From assembly GCA_017893485.1 (NCBI GenBank), contig CM030368.1:175556004-175620003 (forward strand): 64,000 nucleotides of DNA, read 5' to 3'. How positions within the stretch are numbered: position 1 is the first letter of the stretch; each line of letters begins with the position of its first letter. Shown in pieces: positions 45,835-56,107 of this stretch. Both the position numbers and the translations under genes were made by a program. The notes below the pieces were generated by a model. It saw nothing but the letters and a program-made list of their open reading frames with translations. It was not told where the DNA came from and did no database searches. The DNA comes from Hemerocallis citrina. Taxonomy: Eukaryota > Streptophyta > Magnoliopsida > Asparagales > Asphodelaceae.

Positions 45835-46262
45835 ATTGAGAGTGGTAGAAAGTGCAGAAGCAGAAGAGCCAGCATTGATAGACTAGCCCATGAGAGCTGT
45901 AGTTCCAGCTGTGTGGGGCGTTGCTGAAGATTAGCCCAATCAGCAGGAGATGGCAAGACTGGAGTGACGGACATGGCCGAGGATGTGAGGGACGACGCAC
46001 TGCGAGGGCTGCTGTGACTGAGAGCACAATGTGGAGGGAGATGTTGCTGGTGTCTGAATCGGTTTAGAGAGCAGGACGGTACTAGCCGTGTCGGAAGTAG
46101 AGGTGAGGTAGGGTGAGCAATGATGTTAGGAGAAGGTAGGAGGCCGGAGGCAAACTGAAAGTGATGCTGCTGTTGTTTGAATCTGGAGGAGGAACGAGAG
46201 GCGGTTGCATCTAGAATGTCAGTGCAGGCGGAAATATGTGGGAGAGACTGAGATTCCATCAA
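45831..46262 (-). pseudogene. Remnant of copia gag
   Basis: A minus-strand frame of 143 codons lies where gag should be (usually 250-400 codons). It has no recognisable capsid fold or zinc knuckle, only a low-complexity Ser/His/Pro/Leu-rich sequence. Most of gag has probably been deleted. Confidence 0.45.
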
Positions 46263-46272
46263 GTAGTAGTAC

Positions 46273-46318
<46 letters not shown>

Positions 46319-46951
46319 CAATAAATTTTTTTTATTTTTTTATTTTTTTCCCGGGTTTTTTTGTGTGGAAGAAATAAGAAGAAGAAGAAGAGGAGGAGGA
46401 GGAGGAAGAAATAGGGTACTGGGTTTAGGGTAAATATAAGAAATAAGCCTGTGATGCTGCTGTTTGATCAAACGGCGGAAACGGCAGCGAAGCGGCGCTG
46501 GTTGGTGTTGACGCGGCGGTTGGACGGTGGCGTTGATTGCCATCGTCGATTGGGAAGAGGAACAGAGCGAGGTCTCGGTGGTGCTATCGTCGAACGGGGA
46601 AGGAGGAGCAACGGGAGGTTCAATGGATCTGGGCTGAGGTCGACGGAAAGGGGCGGTCGACGAAGGTTGGTCGGAGGGCGGAGCGACGGGGTGTGCTGGT
46701 GTTGGGCGTGGGTGGCAATCGGGAGTTGGGATTGAGGATGATTAAGGGGGATTCGGGAGTTGGGATTGAGGATGATTAGGGGGGGGATTCGTGAGTTGGG
46801 AGATGAACAGGATTTTCAAAGGGGGTTTTTTTTTTTTTTTTTGGCTATTGGAATTCTAGGATTTTGGAAAGTATGAAGAATTTGTATAACTTGGCTGTTG
46901 GGATTTGAGAATTTTTGTAGTGGAGGAAATTTAAGATGGGAAAATTTGGAT
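46263..46951 (-). other. Copia leader with (TA)n array
   Basis: A TA array lies at 46276-46317 next to the gag remnant. The rest is GA-rich or GC-rich leader. Frames here carry no domain. Confidence 0.5.
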
Positions 46952-46968
46952 AATTGACTCTGATACCA

Positions 46969-47107
46969 TGTTAAGATAAATCAGAGAGAAATGAAAACAA
47001 TAATGAATATTGAATTGAGTTCAACCAAGTACAATACCACCTACATATAGGAGGGGAACAAATATCAAAACAACTCTACAACCAAGTACAATACCACCTA
47101 CATATAG
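46969..47107 (-). repeat. 5' LTR of short-LTR copia, rearranged end
   Basis: It matches 42493 for about 115 bp, then repeats ACCAAGTACAATACCACCTA (first at about 47024, again at 47081) instead of finishing the LTR. Confidence 0.8.
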
Positions 47108-47869
47108 AAGGAAGAGTGATTTGAGTGATGAAGATTGATGAAAAGAGTGGAGAAGAGCACATCTTCAGGGTGCCGAAATCCATCTAACCCAAAAAAAATG
47201 CCGAGTTCACTGCTTTTTATGTACTATTCTGGTACTACTAGAGTCAAGAATGCGGAGCGCAAACTAAACAGTTTTCCGTTAGCTGTTTGCATGCACCACA
47301 GTATCTATCTTAAGCAGTATGAAAGCAGTACACTCGCTACTTCATCTAACTGCTGTTCCGCTTTTTATTTTGCTTTTTCTTTGTCACTCAGTGCAAGCTA
47401 GAGCTATAATTTGAGGTTGATGATCAATTGATCATGACTAAATGTTATGTTTGTTAATTGATTTGGTGAAATGTATGTCAACAATTTGTGTTGGAAGGAT
47501 TTATATATGAGAATTGATGGATAATTTTATATGGCGAGTGAAAGATGCGATGAACAATTTATACATGTATCTGCATTAAAAATATATTTCTCCTTGGATG
47601 TGAATCGTTTGTATTTTGAAGCACAATGATACAATTCATCGCACCACTCGAGTCTCAACAATCACCAAGGGAGATTTCTGCTTTCTCACACGACTTATAA
47701 GAAATGGAAATGAAAGTCATAAGACATAGCACCCGTTCATCAGCTTTGCTCGCACAAGTGCAATACATGTTACGAAGTAGTCCCAAGGGAAGTTAATCGA
47801 CACACGGAACATGAAAACAATTTTTTTTTGCTAGCTGAACATGAGCACAAATAAAAGCAAAACATACAT
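47108..47869. other. Noncoding stretch, nothing recognised
   Basis: Possible remainder of the intron or 3' part of the gene starting at 42349, but no exon matches what I know of that family. Confidence 0.3.
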
Positions 47870-47877
47870 ACTGAATG

Positions 47878-48072
47878 CAGGGTTGGCCCTGAGTTCCGGG
47901 GGCCCTAGGCGAACTTCCGAAATGGGGCCCCTAATAACGTATATATATTTTTTTCGCGCAAAATACTACCTATATTTATAAGGAAAGTTCAAATTTGAGG
48001 CCCCCTAAAATCATGAAATCTCTGCGTGTTCAAGGCGGCTGCCTTACCCGCCTCTAGGGTAGGGCCGGCCTG
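47878..48072. mobile_element. hAT-type MITE, 195 bp, with 8-bp duplication
   Basis: The ends CAGGGTTGGCCCTGAG and GGGCCGGCCTG are inverted, matching the CAGGGCCGGCCCTG-type termini of plant hAT MITEs. The 8-bp target duplication ACTGAATG is perfect at 47870-47877 and 48073-48080. It has no coding capacity. Confidence 0.92.
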
Positions 48073-48218
48073 ACTGAATGGTACATCATAAAACTATTGG
48101 ATAGCTCCAGCATGTACCTATTCCATCAGCATTTGCCTGGTTAAAAGATCAACATGCTACAGTCACAGAGGTATCGTTGACAAAAACTAATCCACATATC
48201 TAACAACAATTGATATAT

Positions 48219-48262
48219 CTCTAATGTCTAATCTCTAATCTCTAATCTCTAATCTCTAATCT
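48219..48262. repeat. TCTAATC heptamer array
   Basis: About six head-to-tail copies of TCTAATC lie just before the small Helitron-like repeat. Confidence 0.8.
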
Positions 48263-48443
48263 TTAATATTATAATGGGAGAAAGCTTTAGTGTCATTTGT
48301 CATTTTGTCATTCTACCAACATGTGCAACACACGTACATAACTAATATAAATGAGGTTTCCAGTTCAAATCCTCCCTACGTCAGAGTTTTTATTTTTATT
48401 TTTTAAAATTATTGAAACGTGCATCGCACGTGTAAATTGCTAG
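48263..48443 (+). mobile_element. Tiny Helitron-like repeat, unit 1
   Basis: It starts TTTAATATTATAATGGGAGA and ends with hairpin ACGTGCATCGCACGT, then AAATTGCTAG and T. It contains GTTCAAATCC and CTACGTCAG shared with units 2 and 3. Confidence 0.65.
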
Positions 48444-48620
48444 TCTCTAATATTATAATGGAAGAAGGCCTTAGTGTCGTTTGTAAATCTACCAATGCTG
48501 CATTGCATGTGCATAATTAATATGAAGGACGTCTCAGGTTCAAGTCCTCACTACGTCAGCTTTTTTACTTTAACTTTTTTTAATATATTAAATGTGCGTC
48601 ACACGTGTAAATTGTTATCG
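48444..48620 (+). mobile_element. Tiny Helitron-like repeat, unit 2
   Basis: It starts TCTCTAATATTATAATGG at the end of unit 1 and ends with a degenerate hairpin (GTGCGTCACACGTG) and TTAT instead of CTAG. It contains GGTTCAAGTCC. Confidence 0.65.
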
Positions 48621-48657
48621 ATTTATCTATCCATCTATCCATAATCATAATATATAT

Positions 48658-48788
48658 ATTCTCTACTATTTTAATAGGAGAGTCGAGGTTTATAACAAAC
48701 AAATCCTAACTTTGTAACTATATAAACACGTATAATACACGTCCAAACTATATCCAACAAATATAAATGTGCACCGCACGTGTAGTCC
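48658..48788 (+). mobile_element. Tiny Helitron-like repeat, diverged unit
   Basis: It starts TCTCTACTATTTTAATAGGA and ends with the hairpin GTGCACCGCACGTGTAGT. The body is unrelated or heavily diverged. Confidence 0.45.
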
Positions 48789-49211
48789 AAATCAAAACAT
48801 TCAAATATAAATTATTATTTTTTCTTATTCTATATATATTCATTTAATTTGATGACTTTTCTTTTCCTAGACGTGCATCGCAAATACATTATACTAATTT
48901 TATTATAAGCAAAAGATGCATTAAAGAAGAAGGAATAATATTTATAAAATAAAATTTAAAAATAAATTTAAAACAAAAAAAACAAAAAAAACAAAACAAA
49001 AAAAAAACTGGAATGATATTGATGACTATTCGAGGTTTAAGTTAAAATTTTAATTAGGAACAAAAACTGGAATGATGACAATCCGTTTTTTCAGGGGTTA
49101 AAAAGTGTCACAATATGATGACAATTCTGGTTAATTCTGCATACATCAGCAAAGTTTTCTACAATTAGATATGAGAAATCATATGCAGGACATGTTTACA
49201 TGCTTATATAA
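48789..49211. other. AT-rich stretch, nothing recognised
   Basis: It holds an A-rich tract (48960-49010) and no coding frame. Confidence 0.35.
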
Positions 49212-49656
49212 GGACATTTTGTACGTGGGAATGTACAAGGAATCTAAGATTCCTTCTTAAATTATTTTGTTTGGTATGTGACAAATATATATAATTTTGG
49301 ATGGAATGATGGATTTCCAAGGGAATCAAAATTCTTTGTTAGGAAGGATTTCCATTCCTCCATAAAATCATGAGATTTGAGAATTCTCATGAGATTTTCA
49401 TAACAAACAATAAAAGAACCCAAAAAACTAGATTAAAAAAAATATCCCCCCTAAACCCATGGGATTTGAGGATTCCCATATGATTTTCATAATCAACAAT
49501 AAAATAACCCAAAATACTAAAATAAAAAAATACAATAATAAAGGATTCTCGGGAATGCAATGTATTACACCAAACACGATAATGCAACATTCACAGGAAT
49601 CTTCATTCTCACCATCACATTCCCGGAATCCTCCAATCCATGTACAAAACGCCCCC
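49212..49656. mobile_element. Possible MITE with weak inverted ends
   Basis: TTTTGTACGTGGGAATG near the left and CATTCCCGGAATC with TCCATGTACAAAA near the right are inverted. In between are several GGAATC / GATTCC blocks. The boundaries and class are unsure. Confidence 0.4.
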
Positions 49657-49842
49657 TAACTGAAATCTTTACTCTCTAGAAAAAGACATTCACTAAAACC
49701 TGCACACAAAAAAAATTCAAAAATAGGTCCAATGTACATGGTAATAGCTCGAGTGCCTAAGCCTCCAAAATAAGTGAAAGCCTACCTTAGTCATGACATC
49801 AATATCACAATAAAAGAATTACCTATAATCCAACTATCTCTA

Positions 49843-50020
49843 ATCTCTAACATTATAATGGGAGAGTTGGAGTTGTCATTTGGAAACATACCAACTTAGG
49901 TGAATCGTGTGTATATAACTAATATGAAGGAGGTCTCAGGTTCGAGTCCTCACTACGTCAGAGTTTTTACTTTAAAAATATTTATTTATTAAGATGTGCA
50001 TTGCACATGTAAATTACTAG
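49843..50020 (+). mobile_element. Tiny Helitron-like repeat, unit 3
   Basis: It runs from TCTCTAACATTATAATGGGA to GTGCATTGCACATGT, then AAATTACTAG followed by T. It contains a perfect box B-like GGTTCGAGTCC at 49940-49950. Confidence 0.7.
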
Positions 50021-50185
50021 TTCTAATAAAAACCAGTTTAAAATCCACCAACCATTTTTTCTAAGGTTTTAAACACTTATGACCCTAACAAATATATGAA
50101 TATCATGTATACCCCTTAAAAATGTGTATTTTCATATTTGCCTCTAACAATGTGCGCCAGATCTCTTAGTTACCCCCCTTTACTT

Positions 50186-53100
50186 TTTTTTGATATAACG
50201 GATGGAGTCAAATGACTCCAGCCTCGACAAGCAAATATACATAAATAAAAGAAAAGTATACAAAGGGTATGATTACAAGGAGTAAAACCTCGAAAAAAGG
50301 GCCACAGCGACCAACTCAAACACACATAAGCTTACAAAAGCAAAAAGAACTTTTACTGAAGACCATAACAACTCGACAGAATAAATGAAGGAGAAACCAT
50401 AGATACAGGCTATTGCTAAAGAGGAAACAAAAAATCAAGCAGACATCGCAAGTCGCTGAAGCAACATGAAGTATGAACCGAGAACATGCAATGCAAAGTA
50501 GCCCCCAGAAAGCACAAACAGCGTACGAACTTCACCACACAGCACATTATTATCCGCTGGCCTGAAACAACGAAGAGAAAAGGAACCGACCAGGGGCAAA
50601 CACGAGGAAACACAAAAATATGTAGGAGCAAGAGATGTAGAGGCAACTCAGCAATTCAGACAAATAAAGTTCTGAGAACACTCAAGAATATGCACATGCA
50701 TATGAATAAGATCATGCATAAATAAAAGAGAAGAGCCTTAGAAACGAAAATATAATATTGTCTATTATATAGTAAGAAAGTTAATAGCCTGGAAAAGAAA
50801 ATACATACAGGGCAGCAGACGCCCGAAAAAGCTTAGGTATGATGCGAAGAAAAAATCAATCTCCTGAGATACGAAAGAAGATAACTGCCATGCGAGAAGA
50901 AACAAAAGAGGCAGTCGTAAAGAAACATATAGAGCCTGTGCAAGAGAAAGAGTGACTACAACAAAAGATCGGAGGTGAAATATAACATAGATAAGTTGAT
51001 ATGAATCTTCGAAACCTGTGAAAGATCAGCTCAGCAATAAAGAAAAGGAAAACTAAAAATATCAGAGATAGATAAGCCTTATAAAAGGGGAAGAGAGGAA
51101 ATATGGCTTTAAGGGGGATGAATATTAGCATGCATGAACTCATCAACAACATAACGAAGATGGTGAAGGTGTAGTTTACAAATTCGGTTATGAGATAAAC
51201 AACAAGCCTAGAAATTAGTATAGAAGAGAAGATCATCAAGTAAAGCCGAAATGGAGTGAGATGGTTTGGAGAAAATTCTGCTATTTCTTTCTTTCTTATA
51301 AATAAACCAGATCATCCCCAACATGGAAAAATCCCATGATGCGAGATAGTAATCATTAACTCTATGTGACCTCCAAGTAATACAACATGAAGCAAGAGTG
51401 TTTGGCATCCTTGGACCTGCCACGCAATTTTACAAATAGACCACCATGGTTGAATGAAATGACAATTGATGAATATGTGCATGGCATTCTCATCATAAGA
51501 AAGACATAAAGAACATTTTTTAACCAAAAACCAAAATTTTCTTATTGAGATTGGCAACCGTGAGAAGCTTGTTGTGAATAGAAAGTCAGAAAAGTATTTT
51601 GACTTTAAGAGGAGCAATGCACTTCTAGATCGGTTTAGAAAAGGAGAAGTAACACCATCTGAATTAAGGAAATTGCAACAGGATTGACCGAATACGTGTC
51701 TAACTTGAACCATCGCCAGAATACTTCATCATTAGGATGCCAGTGATAATCTCGTAAGGAGATAAGAAGACTGATGTATTTAGGGAGAAGAGAATGAGGA
51801 AGCGATCTTCTGAAAGGAATGTGCAAGTTCCTCTGATTGTTGTGAGTGACAAGATACTCAGATACCGTAGCTTATGGGTTGGAAGCAAGGTGAAATAGCT
51901 CTGGGAAATCAAAGGCAATAATGAAATTGCCCAACCTCAAGTGGTCCAAAATTTAACAGAGGAACCATTGGCACACACCTTGAGAATACCGCATTTAAAG
52001 GATTTAACTACTTTCCATACACCTTTCCAAAATGGAGCAGCAAAGGGGATAGAGAGGGATATTACTCCTAAATTTTGTGACATGAATGGTATTTATGAGT
52101 CACGCATTGAGCCCATGGAAAATGATCGAGATTTTGATGTCTAAGATTAAGAATATCAAGTCCTTCTTCATGTTAGACTTACAAACCGAATTTCATTTAC
52201 AAAGGTGTTTAACTGCTTTGTAGTCGGAAGAGTCGGACCAGAAGAAGTTCCTTCTGATTTTATCAATCCTAGTGATAACCCAGGTGTGCACAAAGAAAAA
52301 GGACATCATGTATAAAGGGATAACTAGTCGGAAAAGCCGGACCAGAAGAAGTTCCTTCTGATTTGATCAATCCTAGTGATAACCCTGGTGGGCACAAAGA
52401 AAAAGGACATCATGTATAAAAGGATAGCTGAGAGGACAAAGTTAATCAAAATTAATCTTCAGCTCCGCGATAAGTGACGGGCAGACCAGACGTTAAGTTT
52501 TGATTCCACTTTCTCAATCATGGGGATCCAATCATTTTTGTGAAGTTTACCCCATCGCAAGGGAATATCTAGATGATGGATAGGAAACGATGCAGAGGTA
52601 CAGTTGAAGAATTGAACAATCTCAACTTGTTTGCTGTTGGAACCTCCAAGCCAAAGCACAGAAGTCTTATTAAAAGTAATCGTCAATCCCGCTGCTTTTT
52701 TGAAAATATATAGAAGAAGCTTGAGATTGTGAAGAGAGGTCCCATTAGGTTTAACAAAAATGATAGTATCATCCGCATATTGTAGATTCATCACTTCTTT
52801 AAAACCTTAGAAACCACCGACGACCTTCGATAATGTTAGCATCCCACGCTTTAAGAAGAAGTTTGCTAAAAACGTCAGCCACTAGGGTGAATAAGAAAGA
52901 TGAGATAGAGTTATCTTGGCAGAGGCCATGTTTATATATGAATTTCCTACCCTCGGTACCATTAATAATGACGGACTAGCGAAAAGGCTGGATTTAATCC
53001 AAGAGATCCATTAAGACCAAAGTTTGTGTTGAGGAGAATTTCAAAAAAGAAATCCCAATTGACCTTGTCATAGGCTTTTTCAAAGTCTAATTTTAAAGAA

Positions 53101-53293
53101 TACCTTCGGAATTAGATTGGTGACATCCAAAAATAATTTCTTGAGCAAAAGCTATACTGTTCGATAAGGGGTGAAATAAGTTTACCGAATTAAGGTGGTT
53201 AGCAAGAACTTTCATAATAATGTTGAAAAGTGAGTTAAGGAGACTAATTGGTGTGAAGGAAGAAACCTTGTTTAATTTTAAAAAAAATTCCAT
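50186..53293 (-). mobile_element. 5'-truncated LINE (L1-like) retrotransposon
   Basis: Minus-strand pol pieces appear in order: PISLLNSLFNIIMKVLANHL (RT, 53230), MMNLQYADDTIIFVKPNGTS (YADD catalytic box, 52790), GLTITFNKTSVLWLG, then the zf-RVT finger CSLCLSYDENAMHIFINC (51540). Several frameshifts separate them. The 3' UTR follows to a poly-A, seen as CTTTTTTTTGAT near 50188. The 5' half (ORF1, endonuclease, first RT motifs) is missing, as usual for LINE copies. No target duplication is clear. Confidence 0.88.
52221..52430. repeat. 105-bp tandem duplication inside the LINE
   Basis: Two units start TAGTCGGAAGAGTCGGACCA and TAGTCGGAAAAGCCGGACCA, and end with CATCATGTATAAA-GGATA. They differ at only a few bases, so the duplication is recent. 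Confidence 0.9.
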
Positions 53294-54249
53294 TTACTTA
53301 AAATTGCTTATAAAACATCAAAAGAGTAAGAAATGTTTAATTTTTTTCTTCTATGGACTTGACAGAAAATGACTGAAAACTACCCTTCTTCTACCATTCT
53401 AACTTTATCTTCTTTGAGCATCCGCACCCGTTTTTCTCAAATTCGGCAAAATGGCCAAATGAAAATTGGCAAAAAGATTGTTTGCCTGCACTCGTCATTT
53501 GCCAAAATTAGGCAATTTAGAAGGAAAAAAAAGGATGGAAGGAATATCTTGTTATGTCTGACCAATTTTAATTTTATTTAAAAAATATATTTGGAGGAAC
53601 TTGGACTTTGATGAAAATTTTGAAAACTTCGAAAGACTTGGACTTGGACTTTTATGAAATATTTGGAGGGATTTGGACTCTGATCAAATTTTTCAAAAAA
53701 AAAAAATTGAGGGATGTAAACCTGTTCATCGGTTTAAAACCGAACCGAACTAACAAAGGCGAACAGAACCGAACTTTTTGGTTTGGTAAAATGAAAACCG
53801 AACTCTGATCCAATTACTACAATTTCGGTTTAAACCGAACTTCAAAAAGTTTTTCAATTTTAAATGTATATCAGTATATCTGAGATTCTGAATCAAAGAC
53901 TCATTATTAATTAATCAAACTCCACATCCAAGCAAAGTAGCAATGCACTCATGTAATTTTTGCACTACTCAAATAAACAACAGCAGAGGTCATTATTTTC
54001 CACCTCTAGGCTCTAACACACCACACTACAGATATAGTCACTAGTAGGAAATATGATATATCCTTACAGTAATAACTAGCAAATACAAGCTTACAATTTA
54101 CAAGCTTACAGGTTACAACTGAATACAACTATACAAGCTTACAATTTACAATTTCAAATTACAAGTTTCTTTGCACTTTTGCAGTTTGCAGGCCTCTCCA
54201 TTAGCAAACAACTCATTCCAAGCAAAGTAGTAAATAGCAATTAGCAATT

Positions 54250-54760
54250 AGCAAAGACTACAAAGATTGCAAAGACTCAAAGTAGCAAAGAAGCAACAAT
54301 CCAACTAAGCAAAATGTAGCAATATGTAGCAAATACTGCAAAGACTCAAAGTAGCAAAGAAGCAACATTCCAACTGATCATAATGTAGTAAAATATAGCA
54401 AAACGTAGCAAAGACTACAAAGACTCAAAGTAGCAAAGAAGCAACAATCCAACTGAGAAAAATGTAGCAAAATGTAGCAAAGACTGCAAAGACTCAAAGT
54501 AGTAAAGAAGCAACAATCCAACTGAGCAAAATGTAGCAAAATGTAGCAAAGACTGCAAAGACTGCAAAGACTCAAAGTAGCAAGGAAGCAACAATCAAAA
54601 TGTAGCAACGACTGCAAATACTCAAAGTAGCAAAGAAGCAACAATCAAAATGTAGCAAAGACTGCAAAGACTCAAAATAGCAAAGAAACAACAATCAAAA
54701 TGTAGCAGAATGTAGTAAAGACTGCAACGACTCAAAGTACAAAGAAGCAACAATCCAAGT
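54250..54760. repeat. Minisatellite with AGCAAAGAAGCAACAATCC units
   Basis: Seven or more irregular units of about 60-75 bp contain GACTCAAAGTAGCAAAGAAG, CAACAATCCAACTGAGC and AAAATGTAGCAAA. Frames across it (Cys/Leu-rich on the minus strand) are artefacts. Confidence 0.85.
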
Positions 54761-55590
54761 ATCAGCTTATAATTCACTAGTCACTCCTATAATTCAATAA
54801 TCGCATTGTCAATTGAACACACACATAAAGCTCAGATAATATTATTTCATCACTAGTCATTCCTATAAATTATTAAATCAATGAATCCTAGTGTGAAACT
54901 TCAGAAATATAATCCATCTCATCATCACTTATAAACAATGAGAAAAAATTTTGATGCAATTGCAAAGTATCAAAGTAGAAAAGAAGTGAAGACTGCAAAG
55001 TAGAACAGAAGCAACAATCCAATTGAGCAAAATGTAGCAAAATGGAGCAAAGACTGCAGCGACTCAAAGTAGCAAAGAAGCAACAATCCAATTGAGCAAA
55101 ATGTAGCAAAATGTAGCAAAGAAGCTATAATCCAATTGAGCAAGCTCGGTTACTCAGCAAACTACTGCAAAGTAGTAAGGAAGCAACAATCCAAGTATCA
55201 GATTATGATTCACTAGTCACTCCTATAAATCAATAATCTCATATACGATTATATTATCACTAGTCAATCCTATAAATCATTAATCAATGAATCATAGTGT
55301 GCAACTTCATAAACATAATCCATCTCATCATCACTTATAAATAAAGAGGAAAAAAAAGTTTGCTGCTACTGTAAAGTATCAAAGTACCAAAGAAGTGAAG
55401 ACTGCAAAGTAGCAAAGACAGCTAAGAAGCTATACTCCAGCTGAGCAAACTCAGTTACTCAGTAAAGAAGGCTCAGATAGGATTATTTCATCACTAGTCA
55501 CTCCTATAAATTAATGAATCATATTGTGCAACATCAAAAACATAATCCATCTCCTCATCACTTATAAACAATGAGAAACTATAATCTCTT
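54745..55590. repeat. Higher-order ~430-bp duplication around the minisatellite
   Basis: TTCACTAGTCACTCCTATAA, then ATAATCCATCTCATCATCAC and TTATAAA-AA-GAG-AAAA, occur in the same order at 54770, 55205 and (shorter) 55490. Each is followed by a run of the GCAAAG units. Confidence 0.75.
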
Positions 55591-56107
55591 CGTCAATGCA
55601 GTGGGCAAAAATCAAGCTAATCAAGAAAACATGATCCAATGATATCACATAATCTCCAAATTTAGCAAAATAGAAAATAGCATAATAAAGTCATAGTTCA
55701 TAGTTCATAAACCAGACAATAAAAATAAAATAGACTTCATAGGCTCACAACATGAACCACCACCAATCGAACTATCAAATCATCCAAACCATGAACCCCT
55801 ATACAAGGAAAAATATAATACGTGAATGAATACAAGACAAATAAAGAAGTAGTATAACTTTGACTATAAGAGGGGAAAAAAAAAACTCACCAAAGGTCCT
55901 TAACTTCAAAGTATCAACTTTAGAGGTCAACAATTGGGAGTTATGATCCTCCAATCTTTATCATCTATGTTGTATAGTAAAACAAGAAGTTAGCTTTTAA
56001 ATCCATTTTGAATAGATATTTACAATATTAAAGATGAGTAGATTACCATTCTCAATCCTATCATGTTATTCCAATTCTTCCTTCACACAAATTGGTCGAA
56101 TATCAGA

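Larger units (their letters stand above)
42493..47107 (-). mobile_element. Ty1/copia retrotransposon with short LTRs
   Basis: LTRs of about 140 bp lie at 42493-42634 and 46969-47107. On the minus strand the order is primer site (CATGGTATCAGAGTCAA, 46952-46968), leader, gag, protease, integrase, RT and RNase H. All domains are present but broken by stops and frameshifts. Gag is far too short. The right LTR has lost its end and carries a 27-bp duplication. No target duplication is seen. Confidence 0.9.

Noticed and set aside
54378..55109. Cys/Leu-rich repeat protein on the minus strand
   Set aside because: It is the translation of the minisatellite; the repeats are kept in DNA and not in frame.
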